Shown here piece after piece: positions 17,488 through 25,139 of a stretch of 64,000 bases of DNA. A model generated the notes under the pieces. That model saw only the letters and a program-made list of their open reading frames with translations. It ran no database searches and was not told the DNA's origin. Each line of letters starts with the position of its first letter. Position 1 is the stretch's first letter. A program made the position numbers and the translations under genes. The DNA is from Actinomycetota bacterium (GTDB lineage: Bacteria > Actinomycetota > Acidimicrobiia > Acidimicrobiales > Iamiaceae): the NCBI GenBank assembly GCA_019639075.1, contig JAHBSO010000011.1, positions 24,356 through 88,355 of the forward strand. The letters are read 5' to 3'.

Positions 17488-18231
17488 TCAGTTGCCCTGC
17501 TTCCTGGCGCGGAAGACGAGCGTGGGGGGCACGTGTCGGGCGAGGTCGGCCGATGGCTGGCCACCGACGGCCGGGTCCGCGGTGGGCTCGAGGAGCTGGT
17601 CGACACCGAAGCTCGACCGCTGGAGCGTGGTGAAGATCGCGCTGATCGTGCGGGGATGGTCGGTGACGGCGGTGCCGTCGGCGCGCGTCCAGGTGATCGG
17701 CTCGGACTGGTCGTAGGGCCGCACCGCCCGGAGGGGGTCCGGCGCCGCCGGGTCGAACATGGCGAACGCGGGGTGGGGGAAGGAGATCACGAACGGCGCA
17801 CCGGGCTTGAGCACCCGGTGGACCTGGCGGAACACCCGGGCCAGGTCGTCGACCTCGGCCAGGGCCATGACGCTGAGCGCGGTGTCGACCGAGTCGGAGC
17901 GGAGGAACGCGAGGTCGGCCGCGTGCGCCTGGTGGAGCTCGACGCGGACGTCGGCCTGCTCGGCCCGGTCACGGGCGATGGCGAGGCGGTCGACCGAGGG
18001 GTCGACGCCGATCACCTTGGCGCCCTGCTGGGCCAGGAGCACCGCGTTGGCGCCGGTGCCGCAGCCCAGGTCGAGGATGCGGGCACCGTCGACCGGGCCG
18101 AGCAGCTTGAGCGTCTCCTCGGTGGGCACGTCGTCGCCGTAGACGACCGACCGCCGTTCGCCGCCGGGCTCGGTCGCGGTCGTGTGGCGGTGCCAGGCGG
18201 GTGTGGGGTCGGCGTGCAGCGGTGGAGCCAT
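17488..18231 (-). CDS. Class I SAM-dependent methyltransferase
   Basis: This 247-residue protein has the SAM-binding motif I ILDLGCGTGANAV, an acidic motif II (VIGVDPSVDRLA) and the methyltransferase-11 type post-motif region ending VLKPGAPFVISFPHP. The N-terminus has an unusual WHRH stretch, and the C-terminal third (SFGVDQLLEP...) is typical of small-molecule methyltransferases. The target is not identifiable. The ATG at 18231 is preceded by CAGACT at 7 nt on the minus strand, the same hexamer and spacing seen at two other genes here. It is divergent from the DUF5318 gene. Confidence 0.88.
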   Translation of the reverse strand: MAPPLHADPTPAWHRHTTATEPGGERRSVVYGDDVPTEETLKLLGPVDGARILDLGCGTGANAVLLAQQGAKVIGVDPSVDRLAIARDRAEQADVRVELHQAHAADLAFLRSDSVDTALSVMALAEVDDLARVFRQVHRVLKPGAPFVISFPHPAFAMFDPAAPDPLRAVRPYDQSEPITWTRADGTAVTDHPRTISAIFTTLQRSSFGVDQLLEPTADPAVGGQPSADLARHVPPTLVFRARKQGN

Positions 18232-18264
18232 GCCGTCGAGTCTGCCCGCCGGTAGCCTCGCCCC

Positions 18265-18681
18265 GTGACGTTCAACGCGCGATCGGTGCGGGGCGGCGGC
18301 TCCGGCGAGATCGACTACCGCTTGGCGCGCCACTCGCTGATCTCGGAGTTCCGCAAGGGTCGCATCGCCCGTCACGAGGTGTGCGACGCGCACCCGGAGC
18401 TGGTCCGGGCCGCTCGTGAGCTGGGCGACGAGACGTCGATCCCGTGTCCGGTGTGCGAGCAGGGCAACGTCGTGCTCGTGACCTACGTCTTCGGCCCACG
18501 GCTCCCCGCGTTCGGCCGGTGCATCACCACCCGCAAGGAGCTGCTGGCCATCGCCCGGCGGCCCGGCGAGTTCACCGCGTACGTCGTCGAGGTCTGCCCG
18601 CACTGCTCCTGGAACCACCTGGCCCGGACCTTCCTCCTCACACCGGCCCGGGGCTCGGCGACCACCCGCAGCGCCCGCTGA
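18265..18681 (+). CDS. DUF5318 family zinc-ribbon protein
   Basis: This 138-residue protein has two CxxC pairs (CPVC at 61-64 and CPHC at 111-114) that likely bind one zinc. Its N-terminus (EIDYRLARHSLISEFRKGRI) is the signature of a family conserved upstream of ponA in actinobacteria (Rv0049 beside ponA1). The gene is 159 nt upstream of ponA here as well. Function unknown; conserved pairing suggests a link to cell-wall synthesis. The GTG start lies 6 nt after TAGCCT, a leaderless arrangement. Confidence 0.85.
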   Translation: MTFNARSVRGGGSGEIDYRLARHSLISEFRKGRIARHEVCDAHPELVRAARELGDETSIPCPVCEQGNVVLVTYVFGPRLPAFGRCITTRKELLAIARRPGEFTAYVVEVCPHCSWNHLARTFLLTPARGSATTRSAR

Positions 18682-18840
18682 GCCACCCTCCGCGTCGAGG
18701 GCCCGTCGACTTCGCTCGCGGCGCTCGCTCCCGCCCAGGGGTCGCGCGGGCGAAGGGCCGACCATGGCCCCGGAGGGTCGCGTTGGTACCCTGACGGACT
18801 GCTCGCGGGACCCCCTGTCACCCCGCGGCCTCATTTCTCC

Positions 18841-21084
18841 ATGCGCACCCGCAAGCCGGTCCCGGTCCACAACCTCAAGGTCACCCGCAAGGGGAAGATC
18901 AAGAAGCGCAGCATCTTGTGGCGGATGCGGCGCGTCTTCTACCTCGCGGTGCTGGTGCTCATGGTCGGTGCGTCGGGGCTCGTGTACGTGCTCGGCCAGA
19001 TCGACCTGCCGGTCGACCCCCGTGTGGCCACCACCCAGAAGCAGACGTCGTTCATCTGCGCCGCCGACGTCCAGGTGAACTGCAACGCGGCCAACGCCAT
19101 GGCCCAGCTCCACGGCAGCGAGGACCGCGTGCTCGTCACCTGGGAGCAGATCCCGCCGGTGCTGTGGGAGGCGGTGGTGTCGGCGGAGGACCGCGACTTC
19201 TTCGAGCACGGGGGCGTCGACCCGCTCGGCATCGCCCGGGCCGCGTACCAGGACATCAAGGGCGGGGCCCGCCAGGGCGGCTCGACCATCACCCAGCAGT
19301 ACGTCAAGCAGGAGTACCTGTCGAGCGAGCAGACCGTCACCCGCAAGATCAAGGAGGCGGTGATGGCGGTGAAGCTGGAGCAGGAGATCTCCAAGGAGGA
19401 GATCCTCACCCGCTACCTCAACACCGTGTACTTCGGTCGCGGGGCCTACGGCGTGCAGGCGGCGTCGCGCACGTGGTTCGGCCACGACGTCGAGGCGTTG
19501 AACGCCGGGGAGGCCGCGTTCCTGGCCGGGCTGCTGCGCAACCCGAACAGCGCGGATCCGTACCGGGGCGCGAAGTCGCTGGCCGAGGCCGAGCGTCGGC
19601 GCACCGTCGTGCTCGAGGCGATGGGCGAGGAGGAGTACCTCACCGAGGCGCAGGTGGCCGAGTTCGAGGCCGTCCCGATGGACCCCGACGACCCCGATGT
19701 CGCCGCGGCCGACCGGTTCGTGATCCCACCGCCCACCCCGTCCACCCTCGGGTCCCACGTGAAGGGCGAGGAGTACGGCAGCGAGTACTTCGCCGAGTAC
19801 GTGCGCCAGTGGCTGGTCCGCAAGTACGGCAGCGACACCGTGCTCGGCGGTGGTCTGAAGGTGTACACGACCCTCGACCTCAAGCTGCAGAAGCTGGCCT
19901 ACGACACCGTCACCACGACCCTGAACCGCGACGGTGACCCGTCCGCTGCGATCGTCAGCCTCGACGACCAGGGCCACATCCTGGCGATGATGGCCGGCAC
20001 CGACATCGAGAAGCAGGCGGTCAACCTGGTCACCGGGGCCGGCGGCTCGGGCCGCCAGGCCGGGTCGACGTTCAAGATGTTCGCGCTGGCCGAGGCGGTG
20101 CGCGAGGGCTACACGATCGAGTCCGTGGTCCCGGCGCCGACGCAGGCGGAGTTCGGTCCGCCCGAGTGCGGTGAGAAGTGGGAGCCGAAGGGCGGGCCGG
20201 GCAACACCCAGTCGTTGGTGTCGGCGACGAAGAACTCGGTGAACACCGCCTATGCCGAGCTGATGGTGACGCTCGGTCCCGACAAGGTGGCGGCGATGGC
20301 CGAGGAGATGGGCGTCGCGTCGATCGAGGGTGAGCGACCCGAGTGCTCGTGGGTGCTCGGCAGCGCGCAGGTGAACCCGTTGGAGATGGCGGCCGCCTAC
20401 TCGGTCATCGCCAACCGGGGCGTCTACAAGGCGCCGACCGGCGTGACCCGGGTCGAGTTCCCCGACGGCCGGGTCGACACCTTCACCGACGACGGTACCG
20501 AGGTCCTCACGCCCGACCAGGCCGACCGGGTCCGGTACTCGCTCGAGCAGGTGATCGACGGCGGCACCGGGCGCGCCGCCGACATCGGTCGCCCCGCGGC
20601 CGGCAAGACCGGCACCACCCAGAACAACTGGGACGCGTGGTTCATCGGGTTCACCCCGAACGTCACCACCGCGGTCTGGATGGGCTACCCGCAGGGATCG
20701 ATCTCGATGGACGACGTCCACGGGATCAAGGTGCAGGGCGGCACCTTCCCGGCCGAGATGTGGCAGCAGTACATGAGCCAGGCGGTGGCCGACACCCCGG
20801 CGGTCGAGTTCCCCGAGGTGGACCCCAACGTGCTGCGGGCCGGCGAGGTCCTCTTCCCCGAGTTGGGGCGGACCCAGGTCGTCGCCTCGGGCAACACCTC
20901 CGGCGACAACGGCGGCGTCCCGACCGCCACCACCGCGCCCCCCGCCACGACCCCGCAGTCGACGGTCCCCCAGACCCCGCAGACGACCGTCCCGGCGACG
21001 ACCGCGCCGCCGGCGACGACGACGCCCCCGACCCCCACGACGTCGACCCCGTCCACCGACGGCGGCGACGGCGAGGACGGCTGA
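18841..21084 (+). CDS. ponA: Bifunctional class A penicillin-binding protein
   Basis: This enzyme polymerises lipid II and cross-links peptidoglycan outside the membrane. The 747-residue product has a basic cytoplasmic N-terminus and a membrane helix at about 32-52. A GT51 glycosyltransferase domain carries EDRDFFEH at 116-123 and GGSTITQQ at about 146-153. The transpeptidase domain has S409xxK (GSTFK), SVN in TKNSVNTAY and KTGTT. The last ~60 residues are a Pro/Thr-rich extracellular tail. A TACCCT hexamer about 50 nt upstream is a candidate -10. A repeat cluster follows its stop codon. Confidence 0.96.
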   Translation: MRTRKPVPVHNLKVTRKGKIKKRSILWRMRRVFYLAVLVLMVGASGLVYVLGQIDLPVDPRVATTQKQTSFICAADVQVNCNAANAMAQLHGSEDRVLVTWEQIPPVLWEAVVSAEDRDFFEHGGVDPLGIARAAYQDIKGGARQGGSTITQQYVKQEYLSSEQTVTRKIKEAVMAVKLEQEISKEEILTRYLNTVYFGRGAYGVQAASRTWFGHDVEALNAGEAAFLAGLLRNPNSADPYRGAKSLAEAERRRTVVLEAMGEEEYLTEAQVAEFEAVPMDPDDPDVAAADRFVIPPPTPSTLGSHVKGEEYGSEYFAEYVRQWLVRKYGSDTVLGGGLKVYTTLDLKLQKLAYDTVTTTLNRDGDPSAAIVSLDDQGHILAMMAGTDIEKQAVNLVTGAGGSGRQAGSTFKMFALAEAVREGYTIESVVPAPTQAEFGPPECGEKWEPKGGPGNTQSLVSATKNSVNTAYAELMVTLGPDKVAAMAEEMGVASIEGERPECSWVLGSAQVNPLEMAAAYSVIANRGVYKAPTGVTRVEFPDGRVDTFTDDGTEVLTPDQADRVRYSLEQVIDGGTGRAADIGRPAAGKTGTTQNNWDAWFIGFTPNVTTAVWMGYPQGSISMDDVHGIKVQGGTFPAEMWQQYMSQAVADTPAVEFPEVDPNVLRAGEVLFPELGRTQVVASGNTSGDNGGVPTATTAPPATTPQSTVPQTPQTTVPATTAPPATTTPPTPTTSTPSTDGGDGEDG

Positions 21085-21091
21085 CGCAACC

Positions 21092-21189
21092 GCCCTTCGA
21101 CTCCGCTCGCTGCGCTCGCTCTCGCTCAGGGAACGGATGGGCTGTTGGTCGAGCGGAACGGAGCGCCAGCGGAGTGGAGTCGAAACCCC
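21092..21189. repeat. REP-like cluster between ponA and a small zinc protein gene
   Basis: Two opposed units, 21092-21133 (CCCTTCGACTCCGCTCGC... to CAGGGAAC) and 21144-21189 (GTTGGTCGAGCGG... to AGTCGAAACCCC), fill the gap between convergent genes. The second ends 1 nt before the stop of the minus-strand gene. Confidence 0.8.
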
Positions 21190-21190
21190 G

Positions 21191-21370
21191 TCAGGTCTCG
21201 TCGACCTCCTGGTGGGGGTAGGTGACCCGGCAGATCGCGCACCAGGTCTCGAACTCGTCGGCCAGGCGGTGGCCCGCGGGCTGGTTCGCCTCGTCGAACA
21301 GGACGTAGATCCGCTGCACGGTGATCAGGTCGGGTCCGCCGTCGCCGCAGGAATCGCACCGGTCGCTCAT
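21191..21370 (-). CDS. Small two-CxxC zinc-binding protein
   Basis: This 59-residue protein has CxxC pairs at C5/C8 and C44/C47 spaced like a single zinc ribbon. Between them is a beta-rich stretch (ITVQRIYVLFDEANQ). The start is an ATG with TACCGT 7 nt upstream on the minus strand, a leaderless arrangement that supports this as a real gene despite its size. It is divergent from panB. I do not recognise the family; such proteins are common in actinobacteria as conserved hypotheticals. Confidence 0.7.
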   Translation of the reverse strand: MSDRCDSCGDGGPDLITVQRIYVLFDEANQPAGHRLADEFETWCAICRVTYPHQEVDET

Positions 21371-21482
21371 GGTGGGCACGGTAGCGGCGTCCGGGAATGG
21401 ATCGGGGTGCCGGGGCGGTTCTAGCGTGGTGGCACCGCCGGTAGCCGCCTGGCACTGGACGGGACAACCAAGGAGGCTCCTC

Positions 21483-22361
21483 ATGAGCTCGACGCAGAAC
21501 CCGGCGCCCCGCGTGCCGATCACCGTCCCCTCCGTCGCGAACCGAAAGGTCCGTGACGGCTCCGATCCGCTGGTCATGGTCACCGCGTACGACGCGCCGG
21601 GTGCCCGCATCGCCAGCGAGGCCGGTGTCGACCTCATCCTCGTGGGTGACTCCCTGGCCATGGTCGTGCTCGGCTACGACGACACGCTCCAGGTGACCGT
21701 CGACGACATGGCCCACCACACCGCTGCGGTGGCCCGGGCCAAGCCCCACCCGCTGGTGGTGGCCGACCTGCCGTGGCTGGCGTACCACGTGTCGGTCGAG
21801 GACACGGTCCGCAACGCCGCCAAGCTCGTGCGGGCCGGCGCCGAGGCCGTGAAGCTCGAGGGCGGCCGGAAGCGCCTCCCGATGGTGGAGGCCCTGGTCG
21901 ACGCCGAGATCCCGGTCATGGGCCACCTCGGCCTCACGCCGCAGTCCGTGCACGCCATGGGCGGCTTCAAGGTCCAGGCGAAGACCTCCGACGCGGCCCG
22001 CATCCTCATCGACGATGCCAAGGCGCTCCAGCACGCGGGCTGCTTCTCGCTCGTGCTCGAGGGCGTCCCGAGCGAGGTGGCGGCCATGGTGACCGACGCC
22101 GTCGACGTGCCCACGATCGGCATCGGCGCCGGGCCCGACGTCGACGGCCAGGTGCTCGTGTACCACGACGTCCTCGGCATCGAGGACCGCATGGCGCCCA
22201 AGTTCGTGCGTCGCTACGCCGAGCTGAAGCAGCAGTCGGTCGACGCGATCGCGGCCTACGCCGCCGACGTGCGGGGCCGGGCCTTCCCCGGCCCGGCCGA
22301 GAGCTACCACCTCGCCTCCGACGTGGCCGAGACCCTCGGGCTCTACGGCAGCGACACCTGA
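21483..22361 (+). CDS. panB: Ketopantoate hydroxymethyltransferase
   Basis: PanB makes ketopantoate from alpha-ketoisovalerate and methylene-tetrahydrofolate, the first step to pantothenate and coenzyme A. The 292-residue product has MVTAYDAPGARIASEAGVDLILVGDS, metal-binding GDS and D-containing VADLPWLAYH. EAVKLEGG and PVMGHLGLTPQSVH follow, all family signatures. The ATG follows an AAGGAGG ribosome site, and TAGCGT at 21422-21427 is a candidate -10 giving a leader of about 50 nt. No other pantothenate gene is adjacent. Confidence 0.96.
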   Translation: MSSTQNPAPRVPITVPSVANRKVRDGSDPLVMVTAYDAPGARIASEAGVDLILVGDSLAMVVLGYDDTLQVTVDDMAHHTAAVARAKPHPLVVADLPWLAYHVSVEDTVRNAAKLVRAGAEAVKLEGGRKRLPMVEALVDAEIPVMGHLGLTPQSVHAMGGFKVQAKTSDAARILIDDAKALQHAGCFSLVLEGVPSEVAAMVTDAVDVPTIGIGAGPDVDGQVLVYHDVLGIEDRMAPKFVRRYAELKQQSVDAIAAYAADVRGRAFPGPAESYHLASDVAETLGLYGSDT

Positions 22362-22390
22362 CCGACGGCCGCGTCGGCCAGACTCCGGGC

Positions 22391-23038
22391 GTGACCGGAG
22401 CGCAGCAGCGACGACGCGAGCGACGGCACCCGCGCCATCGGGCGACCGTCGGCGCGCTCCTGGCGCTGCTCGTCGTCCTCGTCGGCTGCTCTTCCGACGG
22501 CGACACCCGCGGGCGGTCGGCGACGTCCGCGACCACCACGTCGGTGCTGCCGCCGGTCGAGGTCGACCCGGCCACGACCGGCGGCCGCACGCCGCTCCCG
22601 GGCTTCGGCCAGGTGCTGATCGAGGCGCGGGCGGCCGACGGCACCACGTGCGAGCTCTGCCTGCTCCTGGCGGAGGACTCGGCGCAGCGGGCGCGCGGGC
22701 TCATGGAGGTCACCGACCCGACCCTCGGCGGCTACGACGGGATGCTGTTCGCCTATGGCGACGACCCCGGCACGGGAGGGTTCTGGATGCGCAACACCCG
22801 CATCCCGTTGACCAGCGTGTTCTACGGAACGGACGACCAGTACCTGGGCTCGTTCGACATGGTGCCGTGCCCCGACTCGACCTCCGATGCCGCCTGCCCC
22901 CGCTACGGCCCGGACGAACCGTTCGCCACGGTGATCGAGCTGGCCGCCCTGGCCCCCGAGGACGTGCTGCTCACCGAGGGCTCGACGATCGAGGTCCTCG
23001 GCGACGAGTGCCCCCTGGAGCTCGCCGGCCGCTCGTGA
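22391..23038 (+). CDS. DUF192 lipoprotein
   Basis: This 215-residue protein has a lipoprotein signal (LLALLVVLVGC) with Cys as the lipid-modified residue. A Ser/Thr-rich linker leads to a DUF192 domain with RARGLMEV, GMLFAY and FWMRNTRIPLTSVFY. DUF192 is a small beta-barrel fold of unknown function, often exported. The GTG start has CAGACT 6 nt upstream, matching the leaderless pattern seen at other genes here. It lies 29 nt after panB in the same direction. Confidence 0.88.
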   Translation: MTGAQQRRRERRHPRHRATVGALLALLVVLVGCSSDGDTRGRSATSATTTSVLPPVEVDPATTGGRTPLPGFGQVLIEARAADGTTCELCLLLAEDSAQRARGLMEVTDPTLGGYDGMLFAYGDDPGTGGFWMRNTRIPLTSVFYGTDDQYLGSFDMVPCPDSTSDAACPRYGPDEPFATVIELAALAPEDVLLTEGSTIEVLGDECPLELAGRS

Positions 23039-23048
23039 CGGCGGGGGG

Positions 23049-23139
23049 TCACGTTCGGGGTCGGATCCCAACCGTGATGGCGAGGGTGGCGCCCTGATTG
23101 CACGGCTGGATCACGGTTGGGATCCGACCCCGAACGTGA
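23049..23139. repeat. Perfect 30-bp inverted repeat before the rpsF operon
   Basis: The arm 23049-23078 (starting TCACGTTCGGGGTCGGATCC) is exactly complementary to 23110-23139, with a 31-nt spacer. The outer part of the right arm is repeated once more at 23142-23152 (CCGAACGTGAC). It starts 10 nt after the DUF192 stop. It can act as a very strong terminator hairpin, but the long spacer and exact identity also suit a mobile or protein-binding palindrome. Confidence 0.85.
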
Positions 23140-23204
23140 GGCCGAACGTGACTGTCAGACCCCCTGGGCACACTGTCGATGCGGTGCGACGAAGGGTCGG
23201 CCGC

Positions 23205-23235
23205 TAGCGTTGCAGGGTCCAATTGAAGACCCTGC
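23205..23235 (+). promoter_or_regulatory. Candidate promoter -10 and leader hairpin of the rpsF operon
   Basis: TAGCGT at 23205-23210 fits the -10 pattern used elsewhere in the window. Just after it, GCAGGGTC (23212-23219) pairs with GACCCTGC (23228-23235) around an 8-nt A/T-rich loop, and about 60 nt then lead to rpsF. S6:S18 autoregulatory leaders are known before rpsF in many bacteria, but I cannot match the specific consensus here. Confidence 0.35.
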
Positions 23236-23296
23236 CCCAATGGCAACACGGCCGGGGCCCCGACGAGGTCGGGTCCACAGGGAGGTGATGCTCGCG

Positions 23297-23638
23297 ATGC
23301 GAGCCTACGAAATGATGGTCATCTGCGACGGTGACCTCGACGAGAGCACCGTGGCCGGTGTGATCAACAAGGTGACGGCCCAGATCGAGTCCGACGGCGG
23401 CACCGTCGTCAAGACCGACAAGAAGGGCCGTCAGCGCTTCGCCTACGAGATCAACCACAAGACCGAAGGGTTCTACGTGGTGTTCGAGATCGAGGCCGAG
23501 CCGGGTGCGCTCGACGGTGTCGACCGCAACCTGCGCCTCGCGGACGAGGTCGTCCGCCACAAGATCATCCGGCTCCCGGACTCCGAGGCGCACCGCCGCG
23601 GGCTCCTCGGGGCCGACGTCCCGGCCGACGCCGGCTGA
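23297..23638 (+). CDS. rpsF: 30S ribosomal protein S6
   Basis: S6 sits on the small-subunit platform with S18. The 113-residue product begins MRAYEMMVICDGDLDE and has RFAYEINHKTEGFYVVFEIEA and ADEVVRHKIIRL, as usual. Two in-frame ATGs are possible. I chose the second (23297) because it leaves a normal distance from GGAGG at 23281 and gives the family N-terminus; the first is only 2 nt from that site. It leads the operon rpsF-ssb-rpsR-rplI. Confidence 0.95.
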   Translation: MRAYEMMVICDGDLDESTVAGVINKVTAQIESDGGTVVKTDKKGRQRFAYEINHKTEGFYVVFEIEAEPGALDGVDRNLRLADEVVRHKIIRLPDSEAHRRGLLGADVPADAG

Positions 23639-23654
23639 CGCAGGAGGACACCCC

Positions 23655-24104
23655 ATGGCAGACAACACCGTGACCCTCGTGGGCAACGTGACCCGCGACC
23701 CCGAGCTGCGGTACACGCCGAACGGCCAGACGCTGGCCAGCTTCGGCCTGGCCGTGAACCGGCGCTGGCAGAACCGCCAGACCCAGGAGTGGGAGGAGCA
23801 GGTCTCCTTCTTCGACATCAAGGCGTGGGCCGGGCTCGCCGAGAACGTCGCCGAGTCGATCCAGCGGGGCACCCGCGTGATCGTCACCGGTCGCCTCGAG
23901 CAGCGCTCGTGGGAGACCGACAACGGCGAGAAGCGCTCCAAGGTCGAGGTGGTGGCCGACGAGATCGCCCCCTCGCTCCGGTGGGCGACCGCCCAGGTCC
24001 AGAAGATCGAGCGGAGCGACGGCCAGGCCCGCAGCTCCTCGTCCGGTGGCGGCCGACCGATCGCCAACGAGCCCACCCCCTATGACGGAGAGGAGCCCTT
24101 CTGA
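23655..24104 (+). CDS. ssb: Single-stranded DNA-binding protein
   Basis: SSB coats single-stranded DNA during replication and recruits repair partners through its acidic tip. The 149-residue product has an OB fold ([33 protein letters not shown]). A glycine/serine-rich linker and the acidic C-terminus YDGEEPF follow, close to the usual DDxxPF. It has a CAGGAGG ribosome site. Its stop and the rpsR ATG share one base (TGATG), so translation of the two is coupled. Confidence 0.96.
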   Translation: MADNTVTLVGNVTRDPELRYTPNGQTLASFGLAVNRRWQNRQTQEWEEQVSFFDIKAWAGLAENVAESIQRGTRVIVTGRLEQRSWETDNGEKRSKVEVVADEIAPSLRWATAQVQKIERSDGQARSSSSGGGRPIANEPTPYDGEEPF

Positions 24105-24526
24105 TGGCCCCCAAGCCCAAGCGCGCCAAGAACAAGAACAACGCCAGCCGCTCCAAGAAGAAGGTCAGCATCCTGACCAAGGAGCAGGTCGACTACATCG
24201 ACTACAAGGACGTCAACCTGCTGCTCCGCTTCATGTCGGACCGGGCCAAGATCCGTGCCCGTCGCGTGACCGGCAACGATGCCCAGCAGCAGGCGGCGAT
24301 CGCCATGGCGATCAAGAACGCCCGCGAGATGGCGCTCCTGCCGTACTCCAACCGCGTCACCCAGCAGCGCGGTGGCCGCGACCGCGGCAACGATCGCGGC
24401 GTCCGGGCCGACGGTCCGCCGCCGCGCCCGTCGGGCCCGCCGCCCGGTGCTGGTGACGGCGCCGAGGCCGAGGCCGACGTCGAGTTCGGCGGCGACGAGG
24501 TCCTGGTCGAGGAGGGTGAGGCCTGA
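24104..24526 (+). CDS. rpsR: 30S ribosomal protein S18 with a long acidic tail
   Basis: The S18 core is at about residues 20-92 ([48 protein letters not shown]), after a Lys-rich N-terminus. It lacks the zinc CxxC form. The protein is 140 residues, against about 75-95 in most bacteria. The extra ~45 residues form a Pro/Gly then Asp/Glu-rich tail ([22 protein letters not shown]). The next gene, rplI, starts on the last base of its stop. Codon use in the tail looks the same as the core, so it is probably a real extension and not a misread frame. Confidence 0.93.
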   Translation: MAPKPKRAKNKNNASRSKKKVSILTKEQVDYIDYKDVNLLLRFMSDRAKIRARRVTGNDAQQQAAIAMAIKNAREMALLPYSNRVTQQRGGRDRGNDRGVRADGPPPRPSGPPPGAGDGAEAEADVEFGGDEVLVEEGEA

Positions 24527-24975
24527 TGAAGGTGATCCTCCGCACCGACGTCGACGGCGTCGGCCACAAGGGCGACGTCATCGAGGTCTCGAACGGCTAC
24601 GGCCGCAACTTCCTCCTGCCCCGTGGCCTGGCCTTCCTCTCGACCCCCGGCGCCGAGGCGCAGGCCGAGGGCATGCGCCGGTCCCGCGAGCTGAAGGACA
24701 CCGCTGCCCGGCAGGCGGCCGAGGACGTCGCCAAGTCGCTCGTCAACAACCCGGTCACCATCACGGCCCGGGTCGGTGCCGACGAGAAGCTGTTCGGCTC
24801 GATCACCCCGGCCGACATCGCCGCCGCGGTCAACGAGCAGAAGAGCGTCGAGCTGGATCGCAAGCAGATCCACCTCGACGAGCCGATCAAGGCGATCGGC
24901 CAGTACCTGGTGCCGGTGAAGCTGCACGCCAGCGTGGAGTTCCCCGTCACCGTCGAGGTCGTGGCCGAGGCCTGA
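24526..24975 (+). CDS. rplI: 50S ribosomal protein L9
   Basis: L9 spans the L1 stalk base and helps keep frame. The 149-residue product has the N-terminal signature KVILRTDVDGVGHKGDVIEVSNGYGRNFLLPRGLA, a connecting helix and the C-terminal domain (LFGSITPADIA, VELDRKQIHLDEPIKAIG). Length is normal. It is the last gene of the rpsF operon, with a clear terminator 39 nt after its stop. Confidence 0.97.
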   Translation: MKVILRTDVDGVGHKGDVIEVSNGYGRNFLLPRGLAFLSTPGAEAQAEGMRRSRELKDTAARQAAEDVAKSLVNNPVTITARVGADEKLFGSITPADIAAAVNEQKSVELDRKQIHLDEPIKAIGQYLVPVKLHASVEFPVTVEVVAEA

Positions 24976-25013
24976 GCCCCGGCGGCCGCCCGGCCGCCGC
25001 ACGGTTCTGAACC

Positions 25014-25050
25014 GGTGTCCGGGGCCTCTGCCCCGGACACCGTCGCTTTT
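25014..25050 (+). terminator. Intrinsic terminator of the rpsF-ssb-rpsR-rplI operon
   Basis: A perfect 12-bp stem GGTGTCCGGGGC with a CTCT loop (25014-25041) is followed by GTCGCTTTT. This is the clearest Rho-independent terminator in the window. It isolates dnaB from the ribosomal operon. Confidence 0.9.
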
Positions 25051-25066
25051 CCCCAGTTCGACGCGC

Positions 25067-25110
25067 TTGTCCACACCCCCTCCACAGGCTGTCGGGACTA
25101 CCCGTCCACA
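25067..25110 (+). promoter_or_regulatory. DnaA box cluster upstream of dnaB
   Basis: TTGTCCACA at 25067-25075 is the exact DnaA box of high-GC actinobacteria. Two weaker copies follow in the same orientation: CCTCCACAG at 25079-25087 and CGTCCACAG starting at 25103. They lie 30-75 nt before the dnaB ATG. DnaA control of the replicative helicase gene is a plausible reading. Confidence 0.5.
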
Positions 25111-25139
25111 GCCGATCCGTTCGACACTGGAGTCGACCC

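Noticed and set aside
17488..20721. A 1077-codon minus-strand frame opposite ponA as an extension of the methyltransferase gene
   Set aside because: The methyltransferase has a well-placed ATG at 18231 with a -10 hexamer; upstream sequence is the antisense of DUF5318 and ponA.
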